From: Longimicrobiales bacterium | Lineage (GTDB): Bacteria; Gemmatimonadota; Gemmatimonadetes; Longimicrobiales; Gaopeijiaceae | Assembly: GCA_028279425.1 (NCBI GenBank) | Contig: JANQNV010000134.1 | Span: 17,170 to 81,169, forward strand | Reading direction: 5' to 3' | DNA length: 64,000 nt | Shown: one piece after another, positions 24,338 to 33,321 of the stretch | How the letters are laid out: every line of letters starts with the position of its first letter | How positions within the stretch are numbered: the first letter of the stretch is position 1 | Made by a program: the position numbers and the translations under genes | Notes under the pieces: model-generated | Seen by the model: the letters and a program-made list of their open reading frames with translations, nothing else | Told to the model about the DNA's origin: nothing | Database searches by the model: none

Positions 24338-25810
24338 TCAGTTCGAGACCGTGTACCCGTACCCGGCTAGGGTCTGCGAGCCACTCACCTCGACCTGGAA
24401 GGCCTGGGCCGCTTCCTGCGCGGGCAGCGTCACCGACGTCTGCTCCGAGGCGATCTCCGCCCCGCCCTCGTCGTAGAAGGTGATGTCGATCGTGACCATC
24501 GAACCCGCTTCGGCCGACACGTTCATGATCGAGCCCGCCACCAGGCCGCCCCCATCGGGGAAACGCTGCAGCTGGATGTTGTTGACGATGACCGGCAGGT
24601 CCTCGATGGCGCCGACCAGCTCGGCCGCGCGGTCCTGATCGCCCATCCGGTTGGCGGTCTGCGCCAGGATCAGGTACGCGTTGCGATTGTTGGGATCGAG
24701 CTCCATCCACCGCTCGGCCGCGGCCATCATCTCTTCCAGCACGCCGGCCGGTGCCTCGGGTGCATCTTCACCGGTCGGGTAGGCCAACTGGACCGAGCGC
24801 GACCACATCTCGAGCGCATCCCGGTCGTTGACCGAGACCTCGGCCGCCGTCTTGAAGGAGTTGATGGCGCCGTCCCAGTTCTCCATCTGGTAGTAGCCGA
24901 CCCCGATCGCGTAGTGTTCGGCACCGCTCAGGTTGCCCGTCGCGGCCATCCGATCGTACACGGCCTGCGCGTCTTCCGGCTGATCCATCTCGACGTACAG
25001 CGAGGCGAGCTGGCGCAGGTAGTTCATGTTTTCGGGATCTTCGGCCAGAAGCGCCTGTAGCTCCTGGGCGGCTTCGCCGTAGCGCTGCGTCTGCATCAGC
25101 GCCTGGGTCACATAGATCGGGAGCTGCGCACCCGTCTCGTCCCACGAGGCGACCGTGGCCGAGTCCATCTCGGCCCGCAGCTCATCGTCGCCGATGATCT
25201 CCTGCGCGCCTCGGAGCGAGGCGATCGCCGCGTCGTACTCGCCGACCTGGACGTAGAGCTGACCCATGTAGGCCTTCACCTCGGGCCGGCGGTCGTAAAT
25301 CGCGTCGGCGTTCTTGAAGATCTCGATGGCGCCTTCGTAGTCCCCGGTGTTGACGATCGGAGCGGCCTCCTGGTAGAGGTCGATCCACGCCCGCTCGCGC
25401 ACACCCATCGTCTCCAGCTCGTAGACGGGGCGGAGGCGCTCGGCCTCCGACAGCGCCTCGTTGGCCGCGACGTAGTCGTCGAGTCCCATCTGGGCCAGAC
25501 CGAGCTGGTAGTACGGAAGCGGGTTAGTCGAATCGGCCGCGATCGCCGCCTGGGCCGACTGCACCGCCATCTCGTAGTGCACCTGCGCCTCTTCGGGCGT
25601 CTCGGACTCCTGCCCCTGCTCGATGTGACGCGCCGCCTCACGGGTCATGTCGTTCTCGCGGGGGCGCTCGCCCTGCGCGAGGGCCGTGCCGCCCGACAAC
25701 GCGGCCGAGGGTCCGGCACTCGACGACGACCCACCACCACCGGAAGAAGCGGCGCAGCCGCCCATGATGACGAGGGTTCCCGCGACAACCAGCGGCAAAC
25801 GGAAATTCAT
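24338..25810 (-). CDS. TPR-repeat lipoprotein
   Basis: The 490-residue lipoprotein starts at an ATG with AGGAGG eight bases upstream. Its lipobox is IMGGC near residue 19, followed by a Gly/Ser-rich linker and several tetratricopeptide repeats (about residues 70-400: NPLPYYQLGLAQMGLDDYVAANEALSEAE, GDYEGAIEIFKNADAIY, MENWDGAINSFKTAAEV). The last 90 residues form a beta-sandwich-like domain (SIMNVSAEAGSMVTIDITFYDEGG). TPR lipoproteins usually scaffold envelope complexes. It is the last gene of the long minus-strand run, 70 bp after gltX, and is followed by a hairpin. Confidence 0.8.
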   Translation of the reverse strand: MNFRLPLVVAGTLVIMGGCAASSGGGGSSSSAGPSAALSGGTALAQGERPRENDMTREAARHIEQGQESETPEEAQVHYEMAVQSAQAAIAADSTNPLPYYQLGLAQMGLDDYVAANEALSEAERLRPVYELETMGVRERAWIDLYQEAAPIVNTGDYEGAIEIFKNADAIYDRRPEVKAYMGQLYVQVGEYDAAIASLRGAQEIIGDDELRAEMDSATVASWDETGAQLPIYVTQALMQTQRYGEAAQELQALLAEDPENMNYLRQLASLYVEMDQPEDAQAVYDRMAATGNLSGAEHYAIGVGYYQMENWDGAINSFKTAAEVSVNDRDALEMWSRSVQLAYPTGEDAPEAPAGVLEEMMAAAERWMELDPNNRNAYLILAQTANRMGDQDRAAELVGAIEDLPVIVNNIQLQRFPDGGGLVAGSIMNVSAEAGSMVTIDITFYDEGGAEIASEQTSVTLPAQEAAQAFQVEVSGSQTLAGYGYTVSN

Positions 25811-25880
25811 CCGGAATTCCTCCTGTGATTTCGGATGGGGTGTGCAGAGCACCGGAAGGTAGAAACGACCCTCGGTGCGG

Positions 25881-27329
25881 TCAAACCTTTTCTTCGTCTA
25901 CCCCGATCGCGCCGAGTCGAGCCAGGGTTTCGTCTTTCCCGATCACGTGCAGGATCCGGGCCACATCGGGTCCGTGATCCTGAGCCGTAACCGCCAGCCG
26001 GAGCGGCGTGTAGAGGCCGGGGCCCTTCGCCCCTGCGGCGGCACCGGCTTCGCGGATCGCCGCCTTGATCGACCCCGGGCTCCACGCCTCGCTGGCCACC
26101 CCGCCCAGCGCCACTGCCAGTCCGGCGATCACCTCGTGGGCGCCCTCGGCGCCGGGCGTGTCGGGATCGACCATCCGGTCGCGCGCAACGGCGAGCGCCT
26201 CGGCCGAAGGATGGAAGAAGTGCAGGTGCTCACTCACGTCACCGAAAGCGGCCAATCGAGTCTTCAGCGAGCGAACCGCCGAGGTCAGCACCTCGCCGCT
26301 CCAGCCCGCGTAAGGTTCGCCCGCCGACCGGAGATACGGGGACACCCCCTCGACGAGGGTGTCGAGGTCGAGGCGGGCGAGGTGCTGTTGGGCCACCCAG
26401 CGCAGCTTCTCGGGATCGTACGCGGTGTCGCTCGCCCCCAGCCGCTCGAGCGAGATGACCTGCGCCAGGTCGTCGCGGGTCAGGACCTCGCGCTCGTCGG
26501 GGTCCGACCACCCCAGCAGGCTGAGATAGTTGATCAGCGCGTCGGGCAGATATCCCTCCTCGCGGTAGGCCCGCACCGGCTTGGCCCCCGCGCGCTTCGA
26601 CAGCTTGCCGCCACTCGGATCGAGCACCTGGGCGAGGTGGGCGAAGACCGGGCGAGGACGGCCCAACGCGTCGAAGAGGAGCGCCTGCTTCGGGGTGTTG
26701 GAGAGGTGTCCCGAGCCGCGCACGACGTGGGTGATGCGCATCTCGATATCGTCGACCACCACGGCGAAGTTGTACGTCGGCCGGCCGTCTCTGCGCACGA
26801 GCACGAAGTCGTCGACATCGGCCGCCGGCACCTCGATCGGACCGCGCACCGCGTCGACCACCTCGACCATGCCCTCGGCCGGCGCGGCGAGACGGATGAC
26901 GTGGGGCTCCCCCGCCTCGACGCGTTCGGCGGCCTCGTCCGGGTCGATGCGCCGACCTCGCCCGTCGTAGCGGCGCCCCTCGAACTCCACCTCGTCGCTG
27001 AAGCAGGGGAAGGCGCGACCCGACGCCACCAGGCGTTCGACGGCGGCCTGGTACACGGCACCTCGCTCCGACTGCCGGTAGGGCCCGTGCGGTCCGCCGA
27101 CATCCGGCCCCTCGTCCCACTGCAGTCCGAGCCAACGCAGATCGTCCATCAGGCGCGCCTCGGCTCCCTCGACGTTGCGCGCCACATCGGTGTCTTCGAG
27201 TCGCAACACGAACACCCCGCCATGCCGGCGCGAGAACAGCCAGTTGAAGACGGCCGCTCGGATGTTGCCCAGATGGAGGTCGCCGGTGGGGCTCGGCGCG
27301 AAGCGGGTACGGACGGTGGTCATGGTCAC
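25881..27329 (-). CDS. gltX: Glutamyl-tRNA synthetase
   Basis: The class I synthetase of about 482 residues attaches glutamate to tRNA. The HIGH-type motif is HLGN (residues 19-22) after RFAPSPTGDL, and the KMSKS-type motif is KLSKR at about residue 245. The C-terminal helical part is the anticodon-binding domain. The start is ambiguous: GTG at 27329 overlaps the uvrC stop as GTGA, and ATG at 27323 is six bases further in. Whether it also charges tRNA-Gln cannot be told from this sequence, as glnS and gatCAB are not in the window. Confidence 0.93.
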   Translation of the reverse strand: MTMTTVRTRFAPSPTGDLHLGNIRAAVFNWLFSRRHGGVFVLRLEDTDVARNVEGAEARLMDDLRWLGLQWDEGPDVGGPHGPYRQSERGAVYQAAVERLVASGRAFPCFSDEVEFEGRRYDGRGRRIDPDEAAERVEAGEPHVIRLAAPAEGMVEVVDAVRGPIEVPAADVDDFVLVRRDGRPTYNFAVVVDDIEMRITHVVRGSGHLSNTPKQALLFDALGRPRPVFAHLAQVLDPSGGKLSKRAGAKPVRAYREEGYLPDALINYLSLLGWSDPDEREVLTRDDLAQVISLERLGASDTAYDPEKLRWVAQQHLARLDLDTLVEGVSPYLRSAGEPYAGWSGEVLTSAVRSLKTRLAAFGDVSEHLHFFHPSAEALAVARDRMVDPDTPGAEGAHEVIAGLAVALGGVASEAWSPGSIKAAIREAGAAAGAKGPGLYTPLRLAVTAQDHGPDVARILHVIGKDETLARLGAIGVDEEKV

Positions 27330-29158
27330 TTGCCCAGGTAGGTCACGACGCGGGTGGCGAGTGCTTCACTGAAGCCGGGCACACGAGCGATCTCTCGAAC
27401 CGAGGCGGATCGTATCGCGCGTACCGACCCGAAACGAGTCAACAGAGCCTGCTGTCGGCCCGGCCCGATGCCCGGAATCTCGCCCAACTCGCTCCGGATC
27501 GTGCGTTTCGATCGCAGCTTGCGGTTGTAGCTCACGGCGAAGCGATGGGCCTCGTTGCGAATGCGCTGGAGCACATGCAGCGCCCGGTCGCGGCGGTCGA
27601 GTCGCACCGATGCGCTGCGCCCCGGAAGAAACACCTCTTCTTCGCGCTTGGCCAGCGCCGCCAGCTGCACATCGCCCATGTCGATCGACTCCAACGCCTG
27701 CCGTGCGGCCCCGAGCTGCCCCTTGCCTCCGTCGATCAGGCAGAGGTCCGGAATGGGCTTCTTCTCGTCGCGGCGCCGCCGGAAGTACCGGGTCACCGCC
27801 TCGTGCATCGAGGCGTAGTCGTCGTTGCCCCACTCGCCCTTGATGCGCATGTGGCGGTAGTCGGACTTGCGGGGCTCCCCGTTTTCGAAGACGACCGCGC
27901 TCGCCACCACCTCCGACCCCTGCGTGTGTGAAATGTCGAAGCACACCATCAGACGAGGCACGACCTTGAGATCGAGCTTGTCCTGGAGGTCGAAGAGGGT
28001 CTCGTCGGCCCGATCGGCGGCGTAGGCCAGCGCGACACGATCCTCGAGGGCGTGGCGCGCATTGGTCGACGCCAGCTCGACGAGCCTTCGCTTGTCGCCG
28101 CGCTTCGGCACCCCGGTGGTCACCTTGCGACCGGCCGCCTCGCTCAGCACCCCCTCCAGCGTCGCCCGGTCGTCGAACTCGCCGGGAAACAACACTTCGG
28201 CGGGCAGTTCGCGGAGCGCGTGCGTGCCTCTGCCCAGGTAGAGCCGCGAGGCGAAGGCCGACAGCAGCTCGTCTTCGCTCGCATCGTGGATCTCGGTGAA
28301 CCGCAGCGTCTCACGACCGAGCAGCATCCCGTCGCGAATCTGCATCACGACGCCCACGGCCAGCTCCCCGTCGCGGGCCAGACCGACCACGTCGCGGCTG
28401 CCGCCGCCCACACTTTGCACCCGCTGCTCGCGCGAGAGGCTGTCCAACCCACGCAACACGTCGCGGAGTCGCGCGGCCTCCTCGAACTCGAGGCGCTCGG
28501 AGGCGGCGCGCATGCGCGCCTCCACATCGCGACGGAGCGATTCGGTGTCCCCCGAGAGGATCGAGAGGATTTCGTCGATCATCGACCGGTAGTCCTCCTG
28601 CGTCTGCAGGCCGACACAGGGGGCCTTGCACCGCCCGATGTGGTAGTCGAGGCAGGGCCGGTCGGGCGTCTCCTTCATCAGGTTGTACCGACAGGAGCGT
28701 ACCGTGTAGAGGCGCTTCACCACTTCGAGCGCCTGACGCATGCTCCCGACCGAGGTGTAGGGCCCGAAATAGCGCCCCCCGTCGTCGCGGACGGTGCGCG
28801 TCACATACACCCGGGGAAACGCCTCGTCGAGGGTCACCTTGATGTAGGGATACCGTTTGTCGTCGCGGAGCTGGAGGTTGAAGCGAGGCTGATGCTCCTT
28901 GATCAGATTCGCCTCGAGAATCAGCGCCTCGGCCTCGCTCCCCACCACCATCGTCTCGAAGTCCGCGATGCGCCGCACGAGCTCCCGCGTCTTGATGGAG
29001 CGGTGGTGATCGGACCGGAAGTAGCTGCGCACACGGTCCCGGAGGCGCTTCGCCTTTCCGACGTAGATCACCTCGCCCCGCGCGTCCTTGAAGAGGTACA
29101 CCCCTGGGCGGCGCGACAGCGTGCGCAGGCGATCTTCGAGAGGAGTCGGCGTCGTCAC
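27326..29158 (-). CDS. uvrC: Excinuclease ABC subunit C
   Basis: The 610-residue UvrC makes both incisions in nucleotide excision repair. It has the N-terminal GIY-YIG nuclease domain (PGVYLFKDARGEVIYVGKA), a cysteine-containing region (CLDYHIGRCKAPC), the UVR helix (RLEFEEAARLRDVLRGL) that binds UvrB, an RNase-H-like nuclease (CFDISHTQGSE, CLIDGGKGQL) and two C-terminal helix-hairpin-helix motifs (IPGIGPGRQQALL, VPGFSEALA). The GTG start overlaps the murJ stop (GTGA). Confidence 0.95.
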   Translation of the reverse strand: MTTPTPLEDRLRTLSRRPGVYLFKDARGEVIYVGKAKRLRDRVRSYFRSDHHRSIKTRELVRRIADFETMVVGSEAEALILEANLIKEHQPRFNLQLRDDKRYPYIKVTLDEAFPRVYVTRTVRDDGGRYFGPYTSVGSMRQALEVVKRLYTVRSCRYNLMKETPDRPCLDYHIGRCKAPCVGLQTQEDYRSMIDEILSILSGDTESLRRDVEARMRAASERLEFEEAARLRDVLRGLDSLSREQRVQSVGGGSRDVVGLARDGELAVGVVMQIRDGMLLGRETLRFTEIHDASEDELLSAFASRLYLGRGTHALRELPAEVLFPGEFDDRATLEGVLSEAAGRKVTTGVPKRGDKRRLVELASTNARHALEDRVALAYAADRADETLFDLQDKLDLKVVPRLMVCFDISHTQGSEVVASAVVFENGEPRKSDYRHMRIKGEWGNDDYASMHEAVTRYFRRRRDEKKPIPDLCLIDGGKGQLGAARQALESIDMGDVQLAALAKREEEVFLPGRSASVRLDRRDRALHVLQRIRNEAHRFAVSYNRKLRSKRTIRSELGEIPGIGPGRQQALLTRFGSVRAIRSASVREIARVPGFSEALATRVVTYLGK

Positions 29159-30813
29159 GAACGCCCTCGGCGCAGGATGGAACGGAGCGGCATCCCGACA
29201 CCCAACGCCTGGGTGGCCGCCAGGTAGGCTACCCCGAATACGAGGGCCGTTCCGAAGGCCAGCGCGGGCGCGAGGAGGGGTGAGTCCGCGGGCAGCACGC
29301 CCTCCAGCCATCCCCCGTGGAGGGGGACTCGCGAGCCGAACGCCCACTTGGCACCGACTCCGGCAACTACCGCGACGCCTCCCGCCGCCCACCGCCGCGC
29401 TCGTCGCGAGAATTCCGGAGCGTGGACACCGATCCGCGTCGTCAGCGCGCGGCGCAGGAGCAGATACTCGAGCCACGAGCCCACGGCCGCGCCCAGCGCC
29501 AACCCCGTCGCCCCGAGTCGCAGGGTGTCGTCGCCCGAACCGACCTCCACCCGGTCCAGTGGAAACATGAGGGCGACCCCGATCACCGCCGAAACCACGA
29601 CACGCAGGACCGCGATCCGCGCTGGAGTGGCGGTGTCGCGCATCGCGTAGAACGACGACGACAGGGTGCGTGAGGCGGCCGACGCCGGAAGGCCGAGGGC
29701 GTACGTGGCCAGAACGGCGTAGGTCGCCGCGGTGCTGGCGGCGGTGAACTCGCCTCCCTGGAAGAGCCCCGCCACGAACAGGTCGCCCAGGAGGAGGAAG
29801 GCCAGCATCGTGGGCACGAGCACGAAACCCAGTTGATCGAGCGCCGCGCGCACCCGCGTCACCAGCGCATCGTGCGCATCGGCCCCGCGGCGCGACATCT
29901 CCGGCAACTCGGCCGCGGCGATGGACATGCCGAAGAGGGCGATCGGAAGCAGGTAGAGCGTCTGCGCGTAGCGGAGCACGGCGATCGCGCCCCCGGCGAG
30001 CAGGCCCGCGAGGATCATGTCGAGGTAGCTGCTGACGTTCAGAACCCCGCGCGCGGCCACCACCGGGGCGAAGTTGCGCAACGCCTCGGCCACTCCGTGC
30101 ACGCGCCGATCGACCGACAGCCGAAACCCCTTCAAGGCCGGCACCACCCACGGCAGCTGAACCACCAGTTGGAGCAGGCCACCCACGACGCCCGCCCAGG
30201 CGAGCGCGATCACGAGCCGCGCCGGCGCCATCCCCTGCACGCCCCCGAACCAGAGCAGCGCCGCGATCAGCGCACCATTCCAGGCCACCGGCGCCGCATA
30301 CGACACGAGGAAGCGGCGGTGGCTGTTGAGCACCCCCAGCGCCCACGCCGAGACGACCAGGATCGCCGTCATCACGAACAGCACCCGTACGACGTCGATC
30401 AGGAGGCCGACCTTGTCCGCATCCCATTCGGGAAACAGCAGCGGCATCACGAAGGGGGCGAGGGCGATGCCCATGAGCGCCGCGGTGAAGGCCGTGACCG
30501 TCAGGAGACCGAGGATCGCGCCCGCGAAGCGGCCCGCCTCCTCGTTGCGCCCCTCTTCGAGGAGCCGCGCGTACACCGGGATGAACGAGGCACTGAGGGT
30601 GCCCTCACCCAGCAGGTTCTGGATGACGTTGGGCGTGCGAAGAGCGGCACCCCAGACGTCGGCCACCGCTGAGGTACCGAGGAAGCGCGCGAGGGCCATC
30701 TCGCGCACCACCCCGCTGATTCGACTCAGGAAGATGCCGACGCCGACCCACCAGGCGCCGGACCGCCCCCCGCCCCGTGGACTGGAGGCGTGAGCGTCAG
30801 GCGTCGTCGCCAC
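29155..30813 (-). CDS. murJ: Lipid II flippase MurJ
   Basis: The 552-residue MOP-superfamily transporter moves lipid II across the inner membrane for peptidoglycan synthesis. It has about 14 predicted membrane helices and the family sequences SRISGVVREMALARFLG, NLLGEGTLSASFIPVYA and LRYAQTLYLLPIALFGMSIAAAELPEMSR. Its start overlaps the end of the small coiled-coil gene by 17 bp. Confidence 0.93.
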   Translation of the reverse strand: MATTPDAHASSPRGGGRSGAWWVGVGIFLSRISGVVREMALARFLGTSAVADVWGAALRTPNVIQNLLGEGTLSASFIPVYARLLEEGRNEEAGRFAGAILGLLTVTAFTAALMGIALAPFVMPLLFPEWDADKVGLLIDVVRVLFVMTAILVVSAWALGVLNSHRRFLVSYAAPVAWNGALIAALLWFGGVQGMAPARLVIALAWAGVVGGLLQLVVQLPWVVPALKGFRLSVDRRVHGVAEALRNFAPVVAARGVLNVSSYLDMILAGLLAGGAIAVLRYAQTLYLLPIALFGMSIAAAELPEMSRRGADAHDALVTRVRAALDQLGFVLVPTMLAFLLLGDLFVAGLFQGGEFTAASTAATYAVLATYALGLPASAASRTLSSSFYAMRDTATPARIAVLRVVVSAVIGVALMFPLDRVEVGSGDDTLRLGATGLALGAAVGSWLEYLLLRRALTTRIGVHAPEFSRRARRWAAGGVAVVAGVGAKWAFGSRVPLHGGWLEGVLPADSPLLAPALAFGTALVFGVAYLAATQALGVGMPLRSILRRGRS

Positions 30814-31120
30814 CCGAATCGGTGACGGGAGCGTCGGGCCGCGGGAGAGCGCCGGTAGACCCGCCTCCGGCGCCGTCGGTGCCGGCCCGTTCGCTCAGCA
30901 GACGGGTCATGAAGCGGCTCTCCTCGTCGAGTCGCGCGAGTTCGGCCGCCAAACGCTCGACCTCACCCTCCAGATAGGCCATCCGCTCACCAACGATTCC
31001 ATCGCCCTCGACCAGGGTGCGCCGTTCGAGGCGTGACGCCAGCGCTCGACCCAGCTGAGAGTCGAGGATGATCGCGAGAATCGGGATCATCAGGACGACG
31101 AGAACGATCATCAGAATCAT
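30797..31120 (-). CDS. Small membrane-anchored coiled-coil protein, 107 aa
   Basis: The product has an N-terminal transmembrane helix (MILMIVLVVLMIPILAIIL), then a coiled coil (about residues 28-75, [22 protein letters not shown]) and a Gly-rich, acidic tail. The shape recalls PspB/PspC-like or divisome-linked small proteins, but there is no clear homology. It lies between bshC and murJ and overlaps murJ. Confidence 0.6.
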   Translation of the reverse strand: MILMIVLVVLMIPILAIILDSQLGRALASRLERRTLVEGDGIVGERMAYLEGEVERLAAELARLDEESRFMTRLLSERAGTDGAGGGSTGALPRPDAPVTDSGGDDA

Positions 31121-31128
31121 GCCGGAAC

Positions 31129-32739
31129 CTATCCCTCTCGGTCGAACGGCGGCAACGCTGCCGCAAACGAACGGGCCACATCGCTCACGAAGGCATCGCC
31201 ATAGCGGACGAGGTAGTAGAAGGGATTGAACACCCGCTCCTGCGGTTTTGATTCCGGATACAGGTGGGCGTGCGCCTTCTCGATCTGCTGGAGCGCGATT
31301 TCGCTCTGCCGCTTCACGGCCTGCACGATCTTCTTCTCGACGTCGCCCACGGCATCGAAGGCCACGCTACGCACGTGCTGAACGGGCCCCTTGAGGGTGG
31401 GATCGACCTCTCGCGTGGCCTCCGCCAGCCGCTGCACACCCTGCGCGATCGTTCCGCGCAGTTCGCCCAGCGCCTTCTTCACCCCGTCGGGGACGTCTTC
31501 GCGCGCGCGGTCTCCCGCCAACTCGTGGAAGGGCCGAGCCAAGTCGGCCTCGGTGAGGTCGAACTTGTCGAGCACCTTCCCGATCTTCGTCTCGACCACC
31601 GTGGTGCCGAGGCGCGGAAACACGATCGGCATCCCCACCCCGTGCGCCTCGAAGAGCGGCTGTAGCTCGGCGAAGTACGCCTGCTCTCCCGGACCGGCCA
31701 CGTAGGCCAGCGTCGGAAACACCGCACTTTCGACCACCGGGCGCAGCATGACGTTGGGGGTGAGCGCCGACGGGTCGGCCGACACCTCCTCGTCGATCTG
31801 CGAGAGGGTGAGGCGGGTGCCCGAGTGGCGCAGCACGAAAGCGTCGCCGTCGCGGTACACGCGCTCGCGACCTGCCGGCCCCTTGAAGAAGATGTTGACG
31901 CCCCCTTCCATCACGGTCGCCTGGACACCGTATCCGGCCGCTTCGAGTTCGGCGGCTCGGGCGGCGAGGGCCGCCTCGTGCGCCTCCGCCCCCACGAGCT
32001 CCGCGCGCAGGACGCCCGCCGACAAGCGCTTCAGCGCCGGTGCGTGCGCCTGGACGAACAGCATACCCAGCGGCTCGAGGAGGGAGGCCAACACCTCCTC
32101 GAAGGCATCGGGCAGCGTCGCGGTCGGGGTGTAGGCTCGGCGAAGCAGGTCGAGATACGGCGCCGCGAAATCGGTCGGCGGCAGCAGCTTCTCCAGCTCG
32201 TCGAGACACGCGACCACCCCGGGGCCCATCGCGAGCCGGTGGAGCGCCTCCTCCCCTGCCCCATCGACCGCCGGCAGCTGGATCCGGTGACTCTCGTTGT
32301 CGACACCGACCACGAAGGTGTGGTCGGCGTCGGCCCAATCGTGGTCCTCCGAGGCCGTCCAGAACAGCGGCGCCACCGGTCGCCCAAGTGCGGCCTCGAG
32401 GCGGTCGGCGAGGACCGCGGCGGTGATCGCCTTGTAGACGGAGTAGAGGGGTCCCCCGAAAAGACCCGGCTGTTGCCCAGTCGTCACCACGAAGCCCTGG
32501 CCCGATCGCACGGCCTCGAGCCGGCGCTGGGCTTTCTCGCCCGGGGCTCGAACCGCCTCCATCCACTCGACGCGAGCCGCCCCGTTCAGACGCTCGTCGA
32601 CCTCGACGGCCTTGGCCTCGAAGGAGGCGAGCGAGCGATAGTCGGGTGGGAAGAAGCGAGCCGCCTGGCCCGTGCCCTCGTAGCGGTCACGGATCAGATC
32701 ACTCCCGCTGGGATGGCGGGTCCGGAGGTCGAGATTCAG
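31129..32739 (-). CDS. bshC: Putative bacillithiol synthase BshC (unusual start)
   Basis: BshC adds cysteine to GlcN-malate in bacillithiol synthesis. The family core is clear: VVTTGQQPGLFGGPLYSVYKAI, PLFWTASEDHDWADADH, and a long C-terminal coiled coil ending RYGDAFVSDVARSF. The first in-frame ATG (32562) would remove about 60 residues that belong to the family N-terminus (SGSDLIRDRYEG, RFFPPDYRSL). No ATG, GTG or TTG exists upstream in this frame before the stop at 32797. I place the start at the CTG at 32739, which overlaps the TGA of a seven-codon frame (MTELLS, from the ATG at 32756). A -1 shift from that frame would also restore a full N-terminus. bshA and bshB are not in the window. 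Confidence 0.8.
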   Translation of the reverse strand: MNLDLRTRHPSGSDLIRDRYEGTGQAARFFPPDYRSLASFEAKAVEVDERLNGAARVEWMEAVRAPGEKAQRRLEAVRSGQGFVVTTGQQPGLFGGPLYSVYKAITAAVLADRLEAALGRPVAPLFWTASEDHDWADADHTFVVGVDNESHRIQLPAVDGAGEEALHRLAMGPGVVACLDELEKLLPPTDFAAPYLDLLRRAYTPTATLPDAFEEVLASLLEPLGMLFVQAHAPALKRLSAGVLRAELVGAEAHEAALAARAAELEAAGYGVQATVMEGGVNIFFKGPAGRERVYRDGDAFVLRHSGTRLTLSQIDEEVSADPSALTPNVMLRPVVESAVFPTLAYVAGPGEQAYFAELQPLFEAHGVGMPIVFPRLGTTVVETKIGKVLDKFDLTEADLARPFHELAGDRAREDVPDGVKKALGELRGTIAQGVQRLAEATREVDPTLKGPVQHVRSVAFDAVGDVEKKIVQAVKRQSEIALQQIEKAHAHLYPESKPQERVFNPFYYLVRYGDAFVSDVARSFAAALPPFDREG

Positions 32740-32796
32740 GAGAGGAGCTCGGTCATGGGGAGAGGGTTCCGTAAACTCCGTCCACAGAGCGAGGAG

Positions 32797-33321
32797 TCAA
32801 TCCCGCCCGCGACCGCGTCGAGTCTTCGACGGGGCCCCTGCGACGTCGGCAACGGCGCCCTTGTGGTAGGGTTCGTTGCGAAGGATCGACCCCGCGCGGT
32901 ACAGCTGCTCGGCCAGGATGAGCCGCGCCATCTCGTGCGGAAAAGTCATCGCCGAAAGCGAAAGGCGCCGCCCGGCACGCCCCAGGACGTGGGGATGGAG
33001 ACCGAAGGCTCCGCCGATCAGGAAGGCCACATCGCCCAGGCCGTGCAAGGCCCGATCGCCCAGATAGTCGGCCAGGCGGGTCGACGACCACGCCGACCCC
33101 GTCCGGGTGACCGCGATGACCTCGGCCCCGTCGGGCACCCTCGCGAGGAGGCGCTCGGCCTCGGCCGCCATCACGGCCTCCGGATCGCCCTGCCGCCGGG
33201 CCCCGGCATCGACCTCGACGGCCTCGAACTTCCAGTAGTGCGTGGCGCGACGCTCGTAGTCGGCGACCGCCGCAGCGAGATCGCCGCGGACCCGCCCGAC
33301 CACGAGGAGCGTCACCTTCAT
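32797..33321 (-). CDS. rlmH: 23S rRNA (pseudouridine1915-N3)-methyltransferase RlmH
   Basis: The 174-residue SPOUT methyltransferase modifies pseudouridine 1915 in helix 69 of 23S rRNA. The knotted SAM-binding region is FLIGGAFGLHPHVLGRAGRRLSLSAMTFPHEMARLILAEQLYRA, followed by the family ending RNEPYHK. The tail of about 15 residues after it is longer than usual and basic. The ATG overlaps the nadB stop (ATGA). Confidence 0.93.
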   Translation of the reverse strand: MKVTLLVVGRVRGDLAAAVADYERRATHYWKFEAVEVDAGARRQGDPEAVMAAEAERLLARVPDGAEVIAVTRTGSAWSSTRLADYLGDRALHGLGDVAFLIGGAFGLHPHVLGRAGRRLSLSAMTFPHEMARLILAEQLYRAGSILRNEPYHKGAVADVAGAPSKTRRGRGRD

